A DNA stretch of 64,000 bases from Bifidobacterium sp. ESL0784. Its GTDB lineage: Bacteria > Actinomycetota > Actinomycetes > Actinomycetales > Bifidobacteriaceae. The notes under the pieces were generated by a model. It was not told the DNA's origin. It did not search any database and worked only from the letters and a program-made list of their open reading frames with translations. The position numbers and the translations under genes were made by a program. Shown piece after piece: positions 56,273-64,000 of this stretch (positions within the stretch are counted from its first letter, which is position 1; each line of letters opens with the position of its first letter). The stretch lies in the NCBI RefSeq assembly GCF_029433295.1, contig NZ_JAQTHV010000003.1:186001-250000 (forward strand), read 5' to 3'.

Positions 56273-57829
56273 ATGTCATTTGAATTGGAAGACATTCATG
56301 AGGAATGCGGCCTTTTCGGTGTATGGGGTCACCCGGATGCCTCACGACTGACCTACTTCGGCCTGCACGCATTGCAGCACCGTGGGCAGGAAGGCGCCGG
56401 CATGGTCTCCAACGACCAAGGCAAGCTTATCGGCCACCGCGGGCTGGGGCTGCTGACCGACGTATTCCACGACGAGCATGAAATCGAACGACTCACCGGA
56501 GACCGCGCAATCGGCCACGTCCGTTATGCCACGAGCGGTTCTAGCGGCATCGACAACATCCAGCCGTTTATTTTCCGCTTCCACGACGGCGATTTCGCGC
56601 TTGCACACAACGGCAATCTCACCAATTGCATCGCTTTGCGAGCCAAACTGGAGAACGAAGGCGCCATTTTCCATTCGAACTCCGACACCGAAGTGCTGAT
56701 GCATCTGATTCGCCGCTCGAACAAGCCGATGTTCGTCGAAAAACTCAAGGAAGCCCTGAACATCGTCCATGGTGGATTCGCCTATCTGTTGATGACCGAA
56801 AACGCGTTGATCGGCGCGCTCGATCCCAACGGTTTCCGCCCACTTTCGCTGGGGCGAATGAGCAACGGGGCCTACGTGCTGGCCAGTGAGACCTGTGCCC
56901 TTGACACCGTGGGTGCCGAGCTCGTGCGCGACATTCGCCCCGGCGAGATCGTGGTCGTAAACGATGACGGTTATCAGATTCTGTCTTATACTGACAAAAC
57001 CCAGCTGGCGATCTGCTCGATGGAATTCATCTATTTCGCTCGTCCGGATTCCAATATCTATGGTGTCAACGTCCATTCCGCACGCAAACGTATGGGCGCA
57101 CGGCTTGCCAAGGAAGCGCCGGTCGACGCCGATATGGTCATCGGTGTGCCAAATTCCTCGCTTTCCGCCGCTTCCGGTTACGCAGAGGCCAGCGGCCTAC
57201 CCAACGAGATGGGACTGATCAAGAACCAATATATCGCGCGCACGTTCATCCAACCGACGCAAGAACTGCGCGAGCAGGGTGTGCGCATGAAACTTTCGGC
57301 GGTGCGGGGCGTGGTCAAAGGCAAGCGGATCATCGTCATCGACGATTCCATCGTGCGCGGCACCACTTCCAAGCGCATCGTCCAACTTCTGCGTGAGGCG
57401 GGAGCAGCGGAAGTGCACATGCGTATCAGCTCGCCACCACTGAAATACCCGTGCTTCTACGGCATCGACATCTCCACCACCCGCGAACTGATCGCCGCTC
57501 GCATGAGCGTCGAGGAAATCCGCAAATATATCGGTGCAGATTCCCTGCAATTCCTGAGTTTGGATGGACTTATCGAGTCTATTGGCCTTAACGCCGACGC
57601 TCCCTACGGAGGCTTGTGTGTCGCCTATTTCAACGGCGACTACCCCACCGCTCTGGACGATTACGAAGACGAATTCCTCGCCTCGCTGAAACCCGAGGAA
57701 CGCGAGCGCCTGCCGCATTTCGCCAAGTACGAAAGCCAATACGTGGATAACGAATACAGCAATACAGAATCATCCAAGCGCAGCGCCGGCGGTACAACTA
57801 CCACCAGCACCACCACAAGGAGGGCATAG
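56273..57829 (+). CDS. purF: Amidophosphoribosyltransferase
   Basis: First committed step of purine synthesis: PRPP plus glutamine to phosphoribosylamine. The 518-residue protein begins [19 protein letters not shown]; the Cys of EECG is the nucleophile exposed when the short propeptide is removed. The PRPP-binding loop is [19 protein letters not shown], with [16 protein letters not shown] in the middle. A Ser/Thr-rich tail (last 20 residues) is an addition. GGAAGG lies six bases upstream; purM follows one base after its stop. Confidence 0.96.
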   Translation: MSFELEDIHEECGLFGVWGHPDASRLTYFGLHALQHRGQEGAGMVSNDQGKLIGHRGLGLLTDVFHDEHEIERLTGDRAIGHVRYATSGSSGIDNIQPFIFRFHDGDFALAHNGNLTNCIALRAKLENEGAIFHSNSDTEVLMHLIRRSNKPMFVEKLKEALNIVHGGFAYLLMTENALIGALDPNGFRPLSLGRMSNGAYVLASETCALDTVGAELVRDIRPGEIVVVNDDGYQILSYTDKTQLAICSMEFIYFARPDSNIYGVNVHSARKRMGARLAKEAPVDADMVIGVPNSSLSAASGYAEASGLPNEMGLIKNQYIARTFIQPTQELREQGVRMKLSAVRGVVKGKRIIVIDDSIVRGTTSKRIVQLLREAGAAEVHMRISSPPLKYPCFYGIDISTTRELIAARMSVEEIRKYIGADSLQFLSLDGLIESIGLNADAPYGGLCVAYFNGDYPTALDDYEDEFLASLKPEERERLPHFAKYESQYVDNEYSNTESSKRSAGGTTTTSTTTRRA

Positions 57830-57830
57830 C

Positions 57831-58868
57831 ATGCCTCAAGCATACGAACAAGCGGGAGTCAGCGTCGAGGCCGGCTATGAAGTCGTCCGACGTATCAAAT
57901 CACACGTCGCGCGGACCAACCGTCCCGGCGTGGTCGGCGGCATCGGCGGATTCGGCGGGCTTTTCGACCTGGCGAGCCTCGGATACAAGGAACCGATGCT
58001 GGTTTCCGGCACCGACGGCGTGGGCACCAAGCTGATGGTCGCAAAAATGGCCAACAAACATGACACCATCGGCATCGATTGCGTGGCGATGTGCGTCAAC
58101 GACATCGCCGCCCAAGGCGCACAGCCGTTGTTCTTCCTTGACTACATCGCCTGCGGCAAGAACGACCCTGCGCTTCTGGAGCAGGTGGTTTCCGGCGTGG
58201 CAGATGGTTGCGTTCAGGCAGAATCGGCACTTATCGGCGGTGAGACGGCGGAAATGCCCGGTATGTACGCCAAAGACGAATACGATCTGGCCGGATTCGC
58301 CGTCGGTGTCGCCGAAAAATCCACTATTGTGGATGGCTCGGGCATCCGGGAAGGCGATGCGCTAATCGGTCTGGAATCCTCCGGCGTCCATTCCAACGGA
58401 TTCTCGCTGGTACGCGAGGCTTTGTTCAACGAAGCCGGCTATACCATCGATACGAAACTCGACGAACTCGGCGATGCAACGTTGGGTGACGTACTGCTCA
58501 CCCCGACGAAAATCTATGTCAAAGCACTCAAACCGCTCTTTGCCGCAGACCTTATCAAGGGCGTTGCGCACATCACCGGCGGCGGATTCATCGAGAACAT
58601 CCCACGTATGATTCCGGCAAGTCTCGGCGCCTCAATCAAGGTCGACACATGGAGCATTCCGCCGATTTTCGACATCATCGAACGTGCCGGCAGCATCGAT
58701 CACAAGGAAATGTTCAACGTCTTCAACATGGGCATCGGGATGGTTTTGGCCGTCGATCCAGCGAATGTTGAGAACGCGCTTCAAACCCTTGAATCGGTCG
58801 GCGAAACCGGCCATGTCATCGGTTCAATCGTTCCCGACAGCGGACACGGACGGGTCCTGCTCGCCTAG
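57831..58868 (+). CDS. purM: Phosphoribosylformylglycinamidine cyclo-ligase
   Basis: AIR synthetase, 345 residues. The N-terminal [14 protein letters not shown] and [31 protein letters not shown] carry the nucleotide and metal contacts, and [11 protein letters not shown] and [14 protein letters not shown] are the next conserved motifs. AAGGAGG upstream overlaps the end of purF, so translation is coupled. No insertion or truncation is seen. Confidence 0.96.
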   Translation: MPQAYEQAGVSVEAGYEVVRRIKSHVARTNRPGVVGGIGGFGGLFDLASLGYKEPMLVSGTDGVGTKLMVAKMANKHDTIGIDCVAMCVNDIAAQGAQPLFFLDYIACGKNDPALLEQVVSGVADGCVQAESALIGGETAEMPGMYAKDEYDLAGFAVGVAEKSTIVDGSGIREGDALIGLESSGVHSNGFSLVREALFNEAGYTIDTKLDELGDATLGDVLLTPTKIYVKALKPLFAADLIKGVAHITGGGFIENIPRMIPASLGASIKVDTWSIPPIFDIIERAGSIDHKEMFNVFNMGIGMVLAVDPANVENALQTLESVGETGHVIGSIVPDSGHGRVLLA

Positions 58869-58985
58869 CTCATACCGAAACATATTCATCTATACTTGAG
58901 TATTGGTATCAAAAAACTTTCAAAGAAAACAAGACAATATTCAACAACAAAATTCCACTGGCGGAAATTGCTGAAAGGACACGAA

Positions 58986-60314
58986 ATGGGTATGAAGGTT
59001 TTGGTCATCGGATCGGGCGCGCGCGAGCACGTCATCGCCGCCACTCTGCTCGAAGGTGCAAGCGTCGATGAGGTCACTGTCGCTCCGGGTAATCCCGGTA
59101 TGGAACTCGACGGCATCCGCACCACTCGTATCGACCCGTCGAATCACGCGGCCCTCATCGAATTCATGCAGTCCAGCGGCTACGATTGGGCGCTTATCGG
59201 TCCCGAAGTGCCACTGATTCATGGCATCGTCGACGATTTCCATGAAGTCGGCCTCAAAGCGTTCGGCCCGACACGCGCTGCGGCCCAGGTCGAAGGCTCC
59301 AAGGATTTCGCCAAGCAGCTGATGGCCCGCCATGCCATCCCAACCGCCGCCTACCGCACCTTCACCGACTACGAACCGGCCGCCGCATATATCACGGAGC
59401 ATGGCACCCCCATCGTCATCAAGGCCGACGGGCTTGCCGCCGGAAAGGGCGTGACCGTTGCGCTCGATACGCAAACCGCGCTCAGTGCCCTTGAAGACAT
59501 TTTCGTCGAGCATCGTTTCGGCAATACCGATCTCAAGGTGGTGATCGAGGACTTCCTCGAAGGTCAGGAATTCTCGCTGATGAGTTTCGTCAATGGCACC
59601 GAATTCTGGCCTATGCCCATTTCACAGGACCACAAGCGCGCCTACGACAGGGACAAAGGCCCGAATACCGGCGGGATGGGAGCCTATAGCCCTGTTCCGC
59701 AGATTAGCGACGAAACCGTCGAACAGGCAATCGACACCATTATCTGTCCGACCGTCGAAGCGCTGTCCGAAGAGGGCACGCCGTTCACCGGCATCCTTTA
59801 CGCCGGTCTTATCGCCACCGACGACGGCCCGAAAGTTATCGAATTCAACGCCCGTTTCGGCGACCCCGAGACGGAAGCTGTGCTGCCGCTGCTCACCAGC
59901 GACCTCGGCGAAGGCATCAACGCCATCTTCAACGACGAACAACCGAGCTTCACCTGGCGAACGGATGCCACAGCCCTCGGGGTGGTGCTCACCGCCGACG
60001 GATACCCCGGCAAGCCGAAGAAAGGCACTTTGGTTCCTGCCATCCCCACTGACGCCGATTCCCATATCTATTACGCGGGCGTGAAAACACCAAAGCATCC
60101 CGAGAATCTGAATCCAGCCGACTTGGCCTCTTCAACCGGCTTGGTCTCCTCTTCCGGCCGCGTGTTGGTCTACAAAACCGTCGCTCCCACGCTCCAAGCC
60201 GCCCAGTCTAAGATCTACGACACCTTAGACGCTCTAGACACCACTGGTTTCTTCTACCGCCACGACATCGGCGCCAAGGCACTGGAAGCCGTCGTTCCGG
60301 ATAACAAACAATAG
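58986..60314 (+). CDS. purD: Phosphoribosylamine-glycine ligase
   Basis: GAR synthetase of 442 residues with an ATP-grasp fold: KVLVIGSGAREHVIAATL at the N-terminus, IVIKADGLAAGKGVTVAL in the ATP lobe and KVIEFNARFGDPETEAVLPLL at the metal site. I chose the ATG at 58986, after AAGGACACGAA; the open frame reaches back to 58896 without family similarity. A 117-base gap separates it from purM, which may contain a second promoter. It is the last gene of the run. Confidence 0.96.
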   Translation: MGMKVLVIGSGAREHVIAATLLEGASVDEVTVAPGNPGMELDGIRTTRIDPSNHAALIEFMQSSGYDWALIGPEVPLIHGIVDDFHEVGLKAFGPTRAAAQVEGSKDFAKQLMARHAIPTAAYRTFTDYEPAAAYITEHGTPIVIKADGLAAGKGVTVALDTQTALSALEDIFVEHRFGNTDLKVVIEDFLEGQEFSLMSFVNGTEFWPMPISQDHKRAYDRDKGPNTGGMGAYSPVPQISDETVEQAIDTIICPTVEALSEEGTPFTGILYAGLIATDDGPKVIEFNARFGDPETEAVLPLLTSDLGEGINAIFNDEQPSFTWRTDATALGVVLTADGYPGKPKKGTLVPAIPTDADSHIYYAGVKTPKHPENLNPADLASSTGLVSSSGRVLVYKTVAPTLQAAQSKIYDTLDALDTTGFFYRHDIGAKALEAVVPDNKQ

Positions 60315-60445
60315 GACCGAATTCTAAGAGCGAAATTCATCCAAACCCCTGAAACCCTGCATCAAATTGACAACGGTTAGGAAACAAACGTCAACAGAGG
60401 CATCAACGTCACAGCACTACGATAACACTTGAAAATAACTCCTAC

Positions 60446-60527
60446 AACAACAAAAAGGTCGGTCGATACCAAAACCGAAATGGCAGAAAATAGCCATTTT
60501 ATGATTGATATCAACCGGCCTTTTGTT
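60446..60527 (+). terminator. Bidirectional terminator between purD and the LTA-synthase-like gene
   Basis: CAACAACAAAAAGGTCGGTCGATA pairs with TATCAACCGGCCTTTTGTTG (allowing G-U pairs) around a 40-base loop. T4 and A5 flank the stem, so it can end purD on the plus strand and the convergent gene on the minus strand. Confidence 0.75.
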
Positions 60528-60545
60528 GATTAGAGCCTAACAGTC

Positions 60546-62801
60546 TCACTCCATAAACCCGGCATCTTTAAGGTATCCCTTGCCGGCGGTGACATCATAT
60601 TGAATGAGCTTGTAATCGTGCATGAGCTGCTTGGTCTCCTTGTCGAAGTCACTCGCGGCCATCGGCTGGCCCTTGGGGTCAAGATAGATCGGCTGGCCTT
60701 CGGGGATGCGCGACCAACCCTGGATCTGGTTGACCACCGGCGGCTCCATCGCGGAGACCTTGCCGTGCAGCTGGGTCAGAAAAGCGAGGAACGGCGTGAC
60801 CTTCGAATTGGTCTGCTCGGCGGCCTGGGCCATGAAGAAGTTTGGCGAGGAATACTCTCCGTCCGGGCTCTTGTACCCCTGCCGTCCGCTGGCCTTGTTC
60901 GACCAGATGAAGTAGTCGGTGGTGTGCAGCGCCAGCGAGTTCTTCTGGTCGGCCGAAGCTGTCTTGTAGATGCCAGGCAGGTGGTCCCCGTAGAAGACAA
61001 CTGTGACCGGCTTATTGAGTGAATCCATCTGTTCCAGGAACTTGGCGGTGGCTTTGTCGGTGATGTTCGCGCCCTTGGCGTAGGTGTTGATTGACTCATT
61101 CTCGTCGGCCCCAAGCGGTTGCGACGGGTCGGTGGATTCGGCCTTGAAATCGTTGCCCTTGTACCAGTTGTGATACGGCATATGGTTCTGCATCGTGGCC
61201 AGCTGGACGAATTCGTTCTGTGGGTTCTTCTTCATCGATTCATAGACGCTCTGGTAGGCCGAGGCGTCGGAAACGTACGGCGAGGAATCGATCTTCTGCC
61301 GATGCGCGATGACCTCCGGCGGTTCCAGCGAGTAGAAGTGTGAGAAGCCGAACTTCTTGTAGTTGTTGGCACGCAAGTACATCGACGGCTCGTAAGGGTG
61401 GAAGGCAACGGAATGCTCCTTGCTTCCCCACAGCTGGTTGACCGTCGGCGTCCATTTCTCGCCCGGGATAAGCTGCTGGTACGGGCTGGTCAGCGACGGG
61501 TCGAAATTGGCCATCGACATACCCGTGAGGCTCATATATTCGAGGTTCGCGGTGCCGCCACCGTACCCGGAGGAAAGCATGTAGCCGCCAGTTGTGTGCT
61601 GCTTGATTTCGCGGGTGTTGGGAATCGGGTCATGGTTGAGTTTGAGCCCCGGCACACGAGATGGATCGGAATATGATTCGGAAAGGATGAAGACGACGCT
61701 GCTGTCGTTCATCTTTGCGGTGCGGGTCTTGTTGATTTTGGCGGCTTCGGCGGAGTATCGCTTGGCGACCTGTTTCATCGTCGCCTCACTGTAGTCGCTC
61801 GGCTGGTCCATCACCTTGGGATGGGCCTGGCCGAGGAACGAGACCAGCGGACCATTGCGCTGCGCGTCATAGACGGAATCCCACATCGAAGGGATATAGC
61901 CCATGGTCTTGGCAAACGAATTGGTAAACGTATTGATCTGGCCGATCTGATAGCTGAAGCCGATCACAAGAAGCAGCGGCGCGAGAACAAGCACGATACG
62001 TAGCGCTGCACCAAGGCTTTTGCTCTTGGCCTGGCTATTGCTGTCCTTAGTACTATCTTTACCATTGTTCTTATTTGATTTTTCACTACCGTCATCGGCA
62101 ACGGCACCGGCAGCGACTTCGTCACTTTGGAAACCGAACACCTTGCCGTGTCGAGCGTCGAAATGGTTCAGCGCCACAAACAAAACAACGACCAGCACCA
62201 TCGCCACCGCAACGCCGGCAATCAGCCCGTCCGAACCGGACGGGATGAAGCTCATCAGTGAGCCAGCGTCGCCGTTGGAAACAAAGCTCAGATCGGAAGG
62301 CAGAATCGTCTCGTAGCGAACGCTGACCTTGAAATGCTCGACCACCGCAATGAAAATAATCGACACAAACATGACCGGAGTGGCTATCCAGAAACGGTTG
62401 AACACCATAATCACCGCGAGATAAATAAGTCCCAATAGCAGTAGGTTCAGCACAAAGACGAAATTGCCATTCTGCCACATTTTGGAAATCATGCCCCAGA
62501 CGCCGGTAAGCGGACTGGCAAGCTTCACACGGGTGTCGCTTTGGGAAACACCTTGCTGCAGGATAACCGCCATAACGATGTCGAAAACCACAAACAGCAA
62601 GACGTAGACCCAGCCGGGGATATGCATGCAGCGCCCGCCAAAACCTGTCTTGCGTGCTTTTTTCTGTATCTTTTCCGCGTTACCGGACGCAGCTTGCCCT
62701 GCTGTAGCCTGGGGTTTGCCGCCCATAGATTCCTGTCCTTCGACCTCGTCCATACCGTTGCGTTCCTTAGTCCTGTCATTTCGGGAATTTTGTATTGTCA
62801 T
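60546..62801 (-). CDS. LTA-synthase-like sulfatase-fold membrane enzyme
   Basis: 751-residue protein of the phosphoglycerol transferase family. After a polar N-terminus of about 60 residues come five membrane segments (about 62-83, 114-134, 137-155, 192-212, 266-284), with a Lys/Ser/Asp-rich loop at 225-262, then the extracytoplasmic sulfatase-fold domain. FILSESYSDP (Glu375) and GGGTANLEYMSLTG (Thr417, the nucleophile) fit LtaS; the metal site YGDHLPG is near 604-610. It may polymerise glycerol phosphate or modify a surface glycan. The ATG at 62753 (AAGGA ten bases upstream) is an alternative start. Confidence 0.9.
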   Translation of the reverse strand: MTIQNSRNDRTKERNGMDEVEGQESMGGKPQATAGQAASGNAEKIQKKARKTGFGGRCMHIPGWVYVLLFVVFDIVMAVILQQGVSQSDTRVKLASPLTGVWGMISKMWQNGNFVFVLNLLLLGLIYLAVIMVFNRFWIATPVMFVSIIFIAVVEHFKVSVRYETILPSDLSFVSNGDAGSLMSFIPSGSDGLIAGVAVAMVLVVVLFVALNHFDARHGKVFGFQSDEVAAGAVADDGSEKSNKNNGKDSTKDSNSQAKSKSLGAALRIVLVLAPLLLVIGFSYQIGQINTFTNSFAKTMGYIPSMWDSVYDAQRNGPLVSFLGQAHPKVMDQPSDYSEATMKQVAKRYSAEAAKINKTRTAKMNDSSVVFILSESYSDPSRVPGLKLNHDPIPNTREIKQHTTGGYMLSSGYGGGTANLEYMSLTGMSMANFDPSLTSPYQQLIPGEKWTPTVNQLWGSKEHSVAFHPYEPSMYLRANNYKKFGFSHFYSLEPPEVIAHRQKIDSSPYVSDASAYQSVYESMKKNPQNEFVQLATMQNHMPYHNWYKGNDFKAESTDPSQPLGADENESINTYAKGANITDKATAKFLEQMDSLNKPVTVVFYGDHLPGIYKTASADQKNSLALHTTDYFIWSNKASGRQGYKSPDGEYSSPNFFMAQAAEQTNSKVTPFLAFLTQLHGKVSAMEPPVVNQIQGWSRIPEGQPIYLDPKGQPMAASDFDKETKQLMHDYKLIQYDVTAGKGYLKDAGFME

Positions 62802-63046
62802 GTTGTGCTGACCCGACGAATGTTAATGTTATAAACCTTTTATCACGTTAATCTGCAAGAAAAACGTGCATTCTTTCCGATGCCCTCAATTTTCGACATA
62901 AATAATCATAGCGAAAGGCTATTATATCGACGGCACGCAATTGCGTCGAAAACGGAATCATTCTTCAGGCTGATGGCCGTAATCCGGTTCATGAGTCTAG
63001 AATTACCACGTAGTATTATTGCGCTTGAAACGGCGAGGGGAAACGA

Positions 63047-64000
63047 TGGATTGGTTTTACAATATCAACCTGCTTGAAGGATGGCTGCCCACCACTTTAA
63101 AGGCACTGACTTTACTCGGCTTCATCGCTGTCATCCTCCTTAAGTCAAAAGACGGTTGGTTCTCTTCCCTGCTCAAGCAATTCGGCTGGGGCTTCATCGG
63201 CACCATCGTCGGCTACATCGTCGTCTGGCTGCTTTCCGACGTCTTCCTCGTCTTCGGGGTCAGTCTCGGCCGGGTCATCGAATTCAACATCGCCTTCGGC
63301 ATCGGCTTTATCTCGGTATTGGTGGCTATGTGCTTCGATTCGGGGACGTTGCGCAAGGTTCTTGCCATCATCACTGCATTCCTGACCCTGATCACGTTTG
63401 CGCTTCGCGTCGATATCATCTATGGCGAATATTCGACGGTCGGCTCGCTTTTCGGGCGTAACCAGTTCGCCGCCCTTGAATCAAAAAACGTGCATAAGGC
63501 CTCGGCGACCCGGCCCAACACCGTAGAGGAATGGAAGAAACTCGGAGAGGAAAACAAACTGCCCGAAATGCCAAAGAAAGGCATCGTCCGTTCCGTCGAT
63601 ATTCCGGCAACCACCTCAAACTTTAAGGCACGTACGGCCAACGTCTATCTTCCGCCTGCCGCTTTGACCAAAAATCCTCCGAAGCTGCCGGTCATGGTCG
63701 TGATGGCGGGCCAGCCGGGAACCCCGGACCGTTTCTTCAGCGCAGGCCTGCTCGGCGATAAACTCGACAACTACGCGGCAAAGCATTACGGCCTGGCCCC
63801 AATCGCAGTCTCCCCGGACCAGAACGGAACCATCACGCACAATTCGCTGTGCTCCGATACCCCGGTCTTCGGCAACGCTGAAACCTACCTGACCCGCGAT
63901 GTGACCAACTGGATCAAAAAGACCCTGCCTGTTGAGACTTCAGCCGACAAATGGCTTATCGGCGGTTATTCACAAGGCGGCACATGTGCCACGCAACTTG
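63047..64000 (+). CDS. Membrane-anchored esterase-like protein (cut by window edge)
   Basis: The reading frame is open to the right edge (about 318 residues visible). Four membrane segments lie at roughly residues 14-32, 43-65, 76-95 and 102-120, then an extracytoplasmic alpha/beta-hydrolase domain starts near 180 (KARTANVYLPPAAL, PVMVVMAGQPGTPDRFF, LAPIAVSPDQNG). The last visible part holds the nucleophile elbow GGYSQGG, so it resembles the esterase D / mycolyltransferase group; the acid and His are beyond the edge. GAGGGG lies seven bases upstream of the ATG. It is divergent from the LTA-synthase-like gene, which suggests a shared envelope role. Confidence 0.8.

Overview
The window looks like a chromosomal segment of a Bifidobacteriaceae member, most probably a Bifidobacterium. 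The support is a G+C-rich coding bias with AT-rich intergenic DNA, an actinobacterial helicase-less PriA, an EF-P with the PGKGP loop, a single large PurL with a fused glutaminase domain, a strep operon (rpsL-rpsG-fusA-tuf) and AGGAGG-type ribosome binding sites. I cannot name the species. No insertion sequence, integrase, CRISPR array or rRNA operon was seen. One tRNA gene (His) is present. Both ends of the window cut through genes.

Layout. Bases 1-8.5k, minus strand: a partial aldo/keto reductase, fmt, a HAD phosphatase, priA, cfa, metK and rpoZ. Bases 8.7-13.4k: a small membrane-anchored protein, ilvD (plus) and an ABC-F ATPase with a possible leader peptide; together they separate rpoZ from gmk (13.7-14.3k). 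Bases 14.6-23.7k: a sugar or sugar-acid catabolic locus with an amidohydrolase, an orphan GatC-type EIIC, an L-ribulose-5-P 3-epimerase, an FGGY kinase, an unassigned cytoplasmic repeat-like protein, a D-2-hydroxyacid dehydrogenase, a YiaL-like protein and a LacI regulator, with two near-palindromic operators in front of the main operon. Bases 23.9-34.6k: carB, carA, nusB, efp, tuf, fusA, rpsG and rpsL. Bases 35-45.7k: an aldehyde dehydrogenase, tRNA-His, a DUF1684 protein, a methionine-type ABC importer, an iron-alcohol-dehydrogenase homologue with one metal ligand missing, a formate/nitrite channel, a threonine aldolase and a GT4 glycosyltransferase. Bases 45.9-60.3k: purT, then purC-purL-purF-purM-purD, interrupted by a defence island of McrB (with an EVE-like domain), McrC and an Abi/HEPN protein. 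Bases 60.5-64k: an LTA-synthase-like sulfatase-fold enzyme and a truncated membrane esterase-like protein.

How parts work together. The 14.6-23.7k locus resembles the E. coli yia/sgb scheme (LyxK, SgbU, YiaL). A substrate would be taken up, acted on by the hydrolase and/or dehydrogenase, phosphorylated by the FGGY kinase, and epimerised toward L-ribulose-5-P and then D-xylulose-5-P, the entry to the bifid shunt. The EIIC has no EIIA or EIIB beside it, and a cytoplasmic kinase is present, so I infer uptake without phosphorylation. In the defence island the Abi gene has a consensus sigma-70-like promoter whose start site lies just before a strong hairpin plus U-tract, all upstream of the Abi start codon. 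This predicts a short RNA of about 50 nt directly upstream of a HEPN toxin-like gene, an AbiF-like RNA-antitoxin arrangement. I consider it the most interesting feature in the window.
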